A stretch of 11,982 nt of DNA from the NCBI GenBank assembly GCA_964641695.1, contig CAZXKG010000081.1, forward strand, positions 1 through 11,982, given 5' to 3'. This document shows positions 7,054 to 11,982 of the stretch, in pieces. The DNA is from RHKX01 sp964641695 (lineage in GTDB: Bacteria; Actinomycetota; Thermoleophilia; Solirubrobacterales; 70-9). Within the stretch, counting starts at the first letter, position 1. Every line of letters starts with the position of its first letter. Under the pieces are notes generated by a model. The model saw only the letters and a list, made by a program, of their open reading frames with translations, searched no databases and was not told the DNA's origin. The position numbers and the translations under genes are program-made.

Positions 7054-7059
7054 ATCGTA
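7054..7059 (-). promoter_or_regulatory. Candidate -10 element giving a leaderless fmdB-led operon
   Basis: TACGAT on the minus strand fits TANNNT and ends 6 nt before the GTG at 7047. That distance places a transcription start at or next to the GTG, the pattern of leaderless actinobacterial genes, and would explain the missing ribosome binding site. No good -35 hexamer is visible. Confidence 0.35.
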
Positions 7060-7137
7060 GAGCCGGAGGTGGATCGAGGCCAGGCGCGGGTGAACCGCCG
7101 CCTCGCCGGGCCAGGTGCGGATCGAAGCGCACCGGGG

Positions 7138-7638
7138 TCAGGGCGTGGAGTCCTCGGACCGCTCGATCTCGAACGTCATGAACCCGGGGCCGTCCGCGAG
7201 CGGGGTCAGAGCGGGCGCCTCCTCGAAGAACCTCTCCCAGTCCCTTCGATGCTGGTCGATGAGTCGCGTGTACTCATCCGGCGTCGAGCCGTCCGAGCAC
7301 CGCGGCGGGTCGTCGTCGGCCCCATCTCCGACCCACTTGCTCAAGACCGCACCGCCGGGGCAGACGATCGGCTCGCCCGTCGCCGGGTTCTGGAAGCCGA
7401 CGAGAACGCGCTCCCCCGGTGCGATCACCACCGGCTCGTCGCTCACCCCGCCCGTCAGCTGGACCGCGCCGGCGACCGCCGCGGGCACGGCCAGCACCGT
7501 GGCCGCGAGCAGGGCGATCCGCCGTCGCCGTCGGCGCCGCTCCCCGCCGTCGCCGAGCCTGCGATCGAAGGCCTCGCGCAGCTCGACCAGCGCCTCGATC
7601 TGGCCCTCGTTCCCCGGATTCCCGACCTTCACGTTCAT
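7138..7638 (-). CDS. Single-pass membrane protein coupled to a sigma factor; function unknown
   Basis: Protein of 166 residues that I do not recognise. Residues 1-33 form a short cytoplasmic part with a likely helix (QIEALVELREAFDRRL). Seven arginines in a row (34-40) precede one membrane helix (about 41-60), so the N terminus should be inside. The outer part (61-166) is acidic and has two cysteines (in VCPGG and PPRCSDG) that could pair. Its ATG overlaps the sigma stop (ATGA), so the two are made together. The layout (short inside domain, one helix, outside domain) is that of an anti-sigma factor, but no HxxxCxxC zinc anti-sigma motif is present and the inside part is very short. The anti-sigma role is therefore only a hypothesis. 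Confidence 0.72.
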   Translation of the reverse strand: MNVKVGNPGNEGQIEALVELREAFDRRLGDGGERRRRRRRIALLAATVLAVPAAVAGAVQLTGGVSDEPVVIAPGERVLVGFQNPATGEPIVCPGGAVLSKWVGDGADDDPPRCSDGSTPDEYTRLIDQHRRDWERFFEEAPALTPLADGPGFMTFEIERSEDSTP

Positions 7639-8264
7639 ATCCCCGTCACTCCTTCGGCGCTCGCGTCGCCCGTCGATGCCGAGGTCGCCTCTTTGAGCGC
7701 CCTCTGCTTTCCCGTCCTCAGGATCTGCGCCATCCCCCTCAACCCCCTTGCCACCCGCGCTCGGGCGGCCTCCTGTGAGATCCCCAGCTTCGCCGCGACC
7801 TCCTCGTAGGGAAGCTCCTCGATCACCCGTAGCTGGATCGCCTCGCGCTGCTCGCCGGAGAGGCGTCGCATCTCGTCGCGAACCGCCGCCCGCAGCTCCG
7901 CGGTGCCGGCCAGCTCCTCGATCCGCGCGATGTCCTTGTCCCCCAGCGAGGGAACCTCGATCCCGAGGCGCTCGATCGCCCGCATCTCGACCTTGCGACG
8001 GCGGAAGACCGCCGCGATCTCGTTCATCGCGATCGCCTGCACCCAGGCGATCGCCTGGGCATCGGTCTCACCGCGGAAGGTGCGTCGCTTGACGAAGGCG
8101 CGCGCCAGCGACTCGGCGGTCACGTCGAACGCCGTCTCCGCTTCGTAGATCCGTCGCGTGACGAACACGAGCAGCCGCTCCGAGACGAGCTCGAAGAAGT
8201 CACCGAAGCGGGATACGTCCCGCTTCGAGTCCCTGAGCGCCGTTGCGATCGGTTCGTTGCTCAT
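7635..8264 (-). CDS. ECF-like sigma-70 family RNA polymerase sigma factor
   Basis: Alternative sigma factor of 209 residues with region 2 at about 18-98 and region 4 at about 125-180. Region 2 has FGDFFELVSERLLVFVTRRI (20-39), the DVTAESLARAFVKRRTF core-binding stretch and AIAWVQAIAMNEIAAVFRRRK for -10 recognition. Region 4 has RRLSGEQREAIQLRVIEELP followed by YEEVAAKLGISQEAARARVARG, a clear helix-turn-helix. A short Ser/Ala-rich tail (from about 188) ends at the overlapping membrane gene. I chose the ATG at 8264; a GTG directly before it (8267) is an equal alternative, and neither has a clear ribosome binding site. It is not a housekeeping sigma; its regulon cannot be told from the window. 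Confidence 0.88.
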   Translation of the reverse strand: MSNEPIATALRDSKRDVSRFGDFFELVSERLLVFVTRRIYEAETAFDVTAESLARAFVKRRTFRGETDAQAIAWVQAIAMNEIAAVFRRRKVEMRAIERLGIEVPSLGDKDIARIEELAGTAELRAAVRDEMRRLSGEQREAIQLRVIEELPYEEVAAKLGISQEAARARVARGLRGMAQILRTGKQRALKEATSASTGDASAEGVTGI

Positions 8265-8354
8265 CACGTAGAAGATGGCCGGCGGCGGTCCAGTGTGACG
8301 CAGAGTTCGGCCGCGACCTGACCGGCGGATGATCGAATCCGAGCTCCCGCGCCC

Positions 8355-8370
8355 CGGGACGAGGGTCCCG
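8355..8370. repeat. Small GC hairpin between the sigma and secreted-protein genes
   Basis: CGGGAC (8355-8360) and GTCCCG (8365-8370) form a perfect 6-bp stem around a 4-nt loop. It lies 118 nt after the secreted-protein stop and about 90 nt before the sigma start. There is no T run. It could be transcript structure or chance in such GC-rich DNA. Confidence 0.25.
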
Positions 8371-8426
8371 AGGGCACATCGTCCGGAGTCGACCGTCCAG
8401 GAGCCGGATCGAGGGGAGGTCCGTGA

Positions 8427-8458
8427 CCCCGGAGCCGTGATCGCTCACAACCCCGGGG
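8427..8458 (-). terminator. Symmetric stem with internal loop after the secreted-protein gene
   Basis: The outer stem CCCCGG (8427-8432) pairs with CCGGGG (8453-8458). A symmetric 4+4 nt internal loop follows, then an inner stem GTGA (8437-8440) with TCAC (8445-8448) and a TCGC loop. It starts 29 nt after the stop at 8488. With no T run it is a candidate rho-assisted terminator or mRNA 3' structure. The rest of 8268-8487 holds no convincing gene; an 89-residue open frame there overlaps the sigma start and has no recognisable features. Confidence 0.3.
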
Positions 8459-8487
8459 GCACGCACCAACTGCCGATCCCCCGGTTC

Positions 8488-8952
8488 TCAGCAGGTGACC
8501 CCTAGAGCGCCGACCCGGAACGAGTCGGCCCTCAGTGGGAGGTTGCTGTTGTTGGCGCCAGCGTCGATACAGCCGACGATCTCGATCTCCCCCGACCCGT
8601 CGAAGTCGCCGATCCGGATACGTCGGTTACCGAAACGGTTCTTCGCAGAGCGATCGAACTGCGCGAGCGAGTACCAGCTGCCCGCGTATGAGGTGCCAAC
8701 CTCGATTCTCGACCCTCCGTAGGTGATGAACTCCCAGAAGCAGCCCTTGAAGTCCGGGCACGAGGAATCCTCGAGCGCGCCCTCCTCCAGCGTCGACGGG
8801 AGCTCGGTCGGGACGTCCTCGACGACCGGATCGTCGGCGCGAGCAGAGCCCGCGAACGAGACCAGGAGGAAACACGACGCGAGGAAGGCGACCGCCGACA
8901 GCAGGCGCGGCCGCCTCGTACCCTCTCTCTTCCAGTGTCCGTTCGAGTACAC
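8488..8952 (-). CDS. Small secreted protein resembling peptidase inhibitor I36/crystallin-fold proteins
   Basis: Exported protein of 154 residues from the GTG at 8952. Residues 1-16 are basic, 17-34 hydrophobic, and ARA ends at 39, a type I signal cleavage site. Before that, LASC (24-27) fits a lipoprotein box, though the residues after it are hydrophobic, which is unusual. The mature part has four Cys (65, 71, 128, 154), enough for two disulfides. The stretch CPDFKGCFWEFITYGGSRIEV (part of 65-85) followed by GSWYSLAQFDRSAKNRFGNR resembles the I36 family (Cys pair, aromatic residues, Gly, conserved Asn in a late strand). No ribosome binding site is seen; the start could be off by a few codons. 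The more AT-rich codons than its neighbours hint at different ancestry. The family call is tentative. Confidence 0.68.
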   Translation of the reverse strand: MYSNGHWKREGTRRPRLLSAVAFLASCFLLVSFAGSARADDPVVEDVPTELPSTLEEGALEDSSCPDFKGCFWEFITYGGSRIEVGTSYAGSWYSLAQFDRSAKNRFGNRRIRIGDFDGSGEIEIVGCIDAGANNSNLPLRADSFRVGALGVTC

Positions 8953-9185
8953 CCACCATCTAGATGCGCGACACCGGATTCTGTGACGCCGACTTCCCGC
9001 GAGGCCGTCCTCGGCACGACCTCCACCCCGACTCCCGAACGCGCGGGGCCGCGCCCCGGGGCCGCGCACCTGCCCCGGTAACATCCCCGGCGACCGTGGC
9101 CGCGACCCCTGAAGGCGTGGACCACATCCCGTCAACGCCGAACGACCCGTCTGCCGTCTGGTATCTCGATGGAGAACTGGAACGG
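8953..9185. other. Divergent intergenic region between the secreted-protein gene and the pantothenate operon
   Basis: The 233-nt gap should hold promoters for both sides. A perfect 10-bp palindrome CATCTAGATG (8957-8966) lies 4 nt before the GTG of the secreted protein. A TAACAT (9079-9084) and a TATCTC preceded by TGG (9159-9167) are the only -10-like hexamers on the plus strand, and neither has a good -35. An in-frame extension of the first pan gene back to 8964 is rich in Pro/Arg/Ser and looks non-coding. Confidence 0.4.
9044..9069. repeat. 13-bp GC-rich tandem repeat
   Basis: Two adjacent 13-bp units (9044-9056 and 9057-9069) share the 11 bases CGGGGCCGCGC and differ only at position 12. 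The repeat also allows a 6-bp hairpin (CGGGGC 9044-9049 with GCCCCG 9053-9058). It lies about 120 nt upstream of the pan operon, in the divergent promoter region. Confidence 0.5.
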
Positions 9186-9992
9186 ATGCGCCCTCCTCAT
9201 CCCCACACCCCCCCACTTCCAGCGATCGCGCTGATCGGCGCCGGTCGAGTCGGCAGCTCGCTCCACGCGGCCTTGGAGGGCGGTGGCCACCCGGTCCGGA
9301 TGGTCGGCCGCGGCGACCCTGGGAGCGCGCTCGAAGGCGCACGGGCCGCACTCCTCTGCGTTCCCGACGCGGAGATCGGCTCCGCCTGCGCGACGTTGCT
9401 GGAGCGTCGCGAGACGACCGCGCCGTCGCTTCAGCTCGTCGGCCACACGAGTGGAGCGAGCACGCTGGAGGTTCTGGCCGAGGCGCGCTCGGCCGGCCTT
9501 GCCACCTTCTCCGTCCACCCCCTGCAGACGATCCCGACGCCGACGAGCGTGCTCACGTCGGCGCCCGCCGCGGTCGCAGGCTCGACGCCGGCGGCGCTGG
9601 GGCTCGCCGCGGCGATCGCCGACGCCGCCGGGATGGTGCCGTTCGAGGTGCCCGAGGACAAGCGGGCCGCCTACCACGCCGCGGCTTCGATCGCCTCCAA
9701 CTTCCTGATCGCGCTCGAGGAGAGCGCCGCCGAGCTCCTCGAGCGGGCCGGGATCGCCGACGCTCGCGAGCTGCTGGCCCCACTCGTGCTGCGCACGGCC
9801 GCCAACTGGGCCGACTCCGGAGCCGACGCCCTGACCGGGCCGATCGCGCGCGGGGATCGCGAGACCGTCGAACGTCATCGCGACGCGATCGCCAAGGCGG
9901 CCCCCGAGCTGATCGAGCTCTACGAGGCGCTCGCCGCACGGACCCGGGCGCTGGCCGGCGAGCCCACCGAGAACGCGAGCGAGCCACGATGA
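9186..9992 (+). CDS. Rossmann-like/DUF2520 dehydrogenase-fold protein of the pantothenate operon
   Basis: Putative NAD(P)-dependent oxidoreductase of 268 residues. A Pro/His-rich lead (1-11) is followed by the dinucleotide loop GAGRVGSSL, a second strand ending in a VGRG stretch, and HTSGA and SVHPLQT in the centre. The helical C-terminal half has EDKRAAYHAAASIASNF and LTGPIARGDRETVERH, marks of DUF2520. This is the 6-phosphogluconate dehydrogenase-like superfamily, which includes ketopantoate reductase. Its stop overlaps panC (ATGA). The same order (DUF2520, panC, panD) is known in Mycobacterium tuberculosis (Rv3603c-panC-panD). A ketopantoate reductase role is inferred, not shown. The ATG at 9186 was chosen because the upstream extension looks non-coding; a GGAG lies 11 nt before it. 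Confidence 0.88.
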   Translation: MRPPHPHTPPLPAIALIGAGRVGSSLHAALEGGGHPVRMVGRGDPGSALEGARAALLCVPDAEIGSACATLLERRETTAPSLQLVGHTSGASTLEVLAEARSAGLATFSVHPLQTIPTPTSVLTSAPAAVAGSTPAALGLAAAIADAAGMVPFEVPEDKRAAYHAAASIASNFLIALEESAAELLERAGIADARELLAPLVLRTAANWADSGADALTGPIARGDRETVERHRDAIAKAAPELIELYEALAARTRALAGEPTENASEPR

Positions 9993-10879
9993 GGGCCTTC
10001 GATGACAAGGGAGAGCTGCGCGCGGCCCTGCGGGAGGTGCGCGGAGAGGGGAAGGTCGGCCTGGTGCCGACGATGGGCTACCTCCACGCCGGGCACGTCT
10101 CGCTGCTCGCGGCGGCCCGCCGCGACTGCCACGTCGTCGTGTTGAGCCTCTTCGTCAACCCGACCCAGTTCGGGCCGGAAGAGGATCTGGAGCACTACCC
10201 CCGCGACCTCGACGGGGACCTCGCCAAGGCGGAGAGAGCCGGGGTCGACTTCGTCTACGCGCCCCCGGAGGAGGATCTCTTCCCGGCCGGGTTCGCAACC
10301 CACGTCGAGGTCGGCGAGATCACCGAGATCCTCTGCGGCGCGCCCACGTCTCGGGGGCCGGGCCACTTCCGCGGCGTGACCACGGTGGTCGCGAAGCTGC
10401 TCAACGTGGTCGAGCCCGACGTCGCCTACTTCGGCCAGAAGGACGCCCAGCAGGCGATCGTGGTCAGGCGAATGGCGCGGGATCTCGACTTCCAGACGAG
10501 GATCTCGGTCGAGCCGACCGTACGCGAGCCGGACGGGCTGGCGATGTCGTCGCGGAACGCCTACCTCTCGCCCGCCGATCGCGAGCGCGCCCCGGCGCTG
10601 CGGCGGGGGCTGTTGAGCGTTCTCGAGGCTGCGCGCGCGGACGAGCCCGTCGCCGACGCGATCGCCGCGGGCAGGCGGGCGCTCGCCGAGGCTGGGATCG
10701 ACCCCGAGTACCTGCGCGCGCTCGACGCCGAGACACTGGGAGAGATCGAGACCTTCGACGGGCGGCCGGTGCTGATCGCCGGCGCGACACAGCTCGGCGG
10801 CGCTCGCCTGATCGACAACGTGATCGCCGAGGCGGCCGACCCAGGCCCCGGATACAGAGAAAGGACGGCGGCCCGATGA
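9989..10879 (+). CDS. panC: Pantothenate synthetase PanC
   Basis: ATP-dependent ligase joining pantoate and beta-alanine to pantothenate, through pantoyl-AMP. It has 296 residues. Visible marks are PTMGYLHAGH (27-36, HIGH-like ATP site with His33 and His36), NPTQFGPEEDLEHYPRDLD (57-75), GHFRGV (125-130), YFGQKDAQQ (147-155) and the SSRN of the KMSKS-like loop (187-190) after REPDGLAM. The C-terminal domain is complete, followed by a short charged tail. The ATG overlaps the DUF2520 stop and the gene's own stop overlaps panD (both ATGA), so translation of the first three genes should be coupled. Confidence 0.97.
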   Translation: MRAFDDKGELRAALREVRGEGKVGLVPTMGYLHAGHVSLLAAARRDCHVVVLSLFVNPTQFGPEEDLEHYPRDLDGDLAKAERAGVDFVYAPPEEDLFPAGFATHVEVGEITEILCGAPTSRGPGHFRGVTTVVAKLLNVVEPDVAYFGQKDAQQAIVVRRMARDLDFQTRISVEPTVREPDGLAMSSRNAYLSPADRERAPALRRGLLSVLEAARADEPVADAIAAGRRALAEAGIDPEYLRALDAETLGEIETFDGRPVLIAGATQLGGARLIDNVIAEAADPGPGYRERTAAR

Positions 10880-11268
10880 GGCGCCAGATGCTCAAATCGA
10901 AGATCCACCGCGCGACGGTCACCGGTTGTGACGTCGACTACATCGGCAGCCTCACGGTGGATGCCGAGCTGATGAAGGCAGCCGACATACTTCCGAACGA
11001 GGTGGTTCACGTCTGGGACATCACCAACGGCGCTCGCTTCACGACCTACGCGATCGAGGGCGAGCCGGGATCGCGGACGATGCAGATCAACGGCGCCGCC
11101 GCCCTGCTGGCGGAGCTCGGTGACAAGATCATCGTCGCGACCTTCGCCGACTACGACGAGGGGGATCTGGAGGAGTACGCACCGGTCGTCGTCCACGTGG
11201 ACGACGACAACGAACCGGTCGCCGTGGACGATCAGCCCGAGATCCTGCTGACGTCCTCGCCCGACTGA
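10876..11268 (+). CDS. panD: Aspartate 1-decarboxylase PanD
   Basis: Pyruvoyl enzyme making beta-alanine from aspartate; supplies the second substrate of PanC. It has 130 residues, normal. The proenzyme self-cleaves between Gly24 and Ser25 (DYIGSLTVD), the same numbering as in E. coli; Ser25 becomes the pyruvoyl group. Other marks are MLKSKIHRATVT, VHVWDITNGARFTTYAIEG with the conserved N and R, and NGAAALLAELGDKIIVATFA. The tail from about 113 is acidic and variable. The first ATG overlaps the panC stop; an ATG four codons later also fits family alignments. Actinobacterial PanD may not need the PanZ maturation factor; none is seen here. Confidence 0.96.
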   Translation: MRRQMLKSKIHRATVTGCDVDYIGSLTVDAELMKAADILPNEVVHVWDITNGARFTTYAIEGEPGSRTMQINGAAALLAELGDKIIVATFADYDEGDLEEYAPVVVHVDDDNEPVAVDDQPEILLTSSPD

Positions 11269-11274
11269 GAGGAG
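11269..11274 (+). promoter_or_regulatory. Strong ribosome binding site of panB
   Basis: GAGGAG directly after the panD stop, 6 nt before the ATG at 11281. It is the best ribosome binding site in the window, and marks the one pan gene that is not coupled by an overlap. Confidence 0.75.
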
Positions 11275-11280
11275 AAACCC

Positions 11281-11982
11281 ATGAGCACCCCACCGCAAGT
11301 ACCCAACACGCCCCCCGACGAGCGGCCCAAGGTCACCCTCCCACGGTTGGCCGAGATGAAGGCCCACCGGGAGCCGATCGCGATGATCACCGCCTACGAC
11401 TTCCCCTCGGCCCAGGTTGCCGAGGCCGCGGACGTCGACATCGTCCTCGTCGGCGACTCCGGGGCGATGACCGTGCTCGGCTTCGACTCCACCGTCCCCG
11501 CGGGGATGGACGAGATGCTGATGCTGGCCGCCGCCGTGCGCCGCGGCCTGAAGACCGCCTTCCTGGTCGGCGACTTGCCTTTCGGCTCCTACGAGAACTC
11601 CAACGAGCAGGCGATCACCAACGCTCAGCGCTTCATCAAGGAAGCGGGTTGCGACGCGGTCAAGCTCGAGGGCGGCGGCGCCTCGGTCGATCGGGCGCGA
11701 GCGATCATCCGCGCCGGCATCCCGGTGATGGGGCACGTCGGGCTGACGCCGCAGACGGCGACGGCGCTCGGCGGCTACAAGGCCCAGGGCCGCACCGAGG
11801 AGCGCGCCTCGCAGATCGCCGAGGACGCCCACGCCCTGCAGGCGGTCGGCTGCTTCGCCGTCGTCTTCGAGGCGGTCCCCGCCGCAGTGACCGAGGCGCT
11901 GATGCCGACGATGGACGCGACGACGGTGATCGGGATCGGAGCCGGAGCCGCGACCGACGGCCAGGTGCTGGTCTTCCACGAC
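11281..11982 (+). CDS. panB: Ketopantoate hydroxymethyltransferase PanB (3' end beyond window)
   Basis: Makes ketopantoate from 2-ketoisovalerate and methylene-tetrahydrofolate, the first committed pantothenate step; acts as a TIM-barrel decamer in known members. The window holds 234 residues, of about 265-285. A Pro-rich lead (1-20) precedes the barrel. Metal ligands are Asp59 (VGDS), Asp98 (VGDLPFGSYE) and Glu130 (KLEGG); the catalytic Glu197 is in FEAVP. HVGLTPQ (152-158), GGYKAQGRT (164-172) and IGIGAGAATDGQVLVFHD at the edge are typical. GDSGAM replaces the usual GDSLGM next to the metal site. The window ends on a codon boundary, with the active-site barrel nearly complete. Confidence 0.96.
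   Translation, partial: MSTPPQVPNTPPDERPKVTLPRLAEMKAHREPIAMITAYDFPSAQVAEAADVDIVLVGDSGAMTVLGFDSTVPAGMDEMLMLAAAVRRGLKTAFLVGDLPFGSYENSNEQAITNAQRFIKEAGCDAVKLEGGGASVDRARAIIRAGIPVMGHVGLTPQTATALGGYKAQGRTEERASQIAEDAHALQAVGCFAVVFEAVPAAVTEALMPTMDATTVIGIGAGAATDGQVLVFHD

Noticed and set aside
8435..8450. TTGTGA-GCGA-TCACGG (minus strand) as a Rex or CRP/FNR operator
   Set aside because: Known Rex and CRP sites have TGTGA and TCACA 6 nt apart; here the gap is 4 nt and the right half ends in GG. Kept only as an unexplained palindrome.
8200..8469. An 89-codon minus-strand frame between the secreted-protein and sigma genes
   Set aside because: It overlaps the sigma start in another frame and has no domain, signal or composition that suggests a real protein.
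8964..9185. N-terminal extension of the DUF2520 protein by 74 residues
   Set aside because: The extension is Pro/Arg/Ser-rich without structure, covers the GC repeat and the likely promoter region, and the Rossmann strand starts right after the ATG at 9186.
10561..11979. A 472-codon open frame on the minus strand opposite panC, panD and panB
   Set aside because: The three plus-strand genes carry intact catalytic motifs; the antisense product has no recognisable domain and is rich in Gly/Asp/Val/His typical of shadow frames.
1..11982. Mobile elements, CRISPR arrays, tRNA or rRNA genes, riboswitches
   Set aside because: I found no transposase or integrase, no regularly spaced repeats, no cloverleaf and no rRNA-like stretch; all large spans are explained by protein genes.

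Overview
The window reads as chromosome of a high-GC, GC-skewed-codon actinobacterium. Frequent GTG and TTG starts, 4-nt stop/start overlaps, an H+-pumping pyrophosphatase, a Rex repressor and a DUF2520-panC-panD cluster all fit this. My best guess is the Thermoleophilia/Solirubrobacterales, but that placement is inference from gene content and not from a marker tree. There is no phage, transposon, CRISPR array, tRNA or rRNA that I can see.

The window falls into three blocks. (1) Positions 1-7047, minus strand: a long, tightly packed row read right to left: fmdB-like zinc ribbon, family 4 uracil-DNA glycosylase, tsaE, tsaB, rimI, tsaD, a glutaredoxin-like protein, rex, a GCS2/YbdK-type carboxylate-amine ligase, a DUF1844 protein, and the start of hppA, which runs off the left edge. 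Many junctions are GTGA or ATGA overlaps, so translational coupling is likely. tsaE/tsaB/tsaD supply the TsaBDE part of the tRNA t6A37 machinery, with rimI inserted as is common. The redox pair (glutaredoxin, Rex) follows directly. hppA is separated from DUF1844 by a 118-nt gap holding two small hairpins and a possible promoter.

(2) Positions 7138-8952, minus strand: an accessory-looking set. It holds an ECF-like sigma factor, a one-pass membrane protein whose start overlaps the sigma stop (ATGA), and, 220 nt upstream, a small secreted cysteine-bearing protein that resembles peptidase-inhibitor I36/crystallin-fold proteins. The sigma/membrane pair is the least explained part of the window.

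(3) Positions 9186-11982, plus strand: a pantothenate operon of a Rossmann/DUF2520 protein, panC, panD and panB (cut by the right edge). PanB makes ketopantoate, PanD makes beta-alanine and PanC joins pantoate to beta-alanine. The DUF2520 protein sits where a ketopantoate reductase would complete the pathway. The 233-nt divergent gap between blocks 2 and 3 carries a GC-rich 13-bp tandem repeat.

Most of the window is ordinary core metabolism. The best candidates for something not yet described are the sigma/membrane/secreted set, the clamp-binding-like tail on the uracil-DNA glycosylase and the role of the DUF2520 protein.
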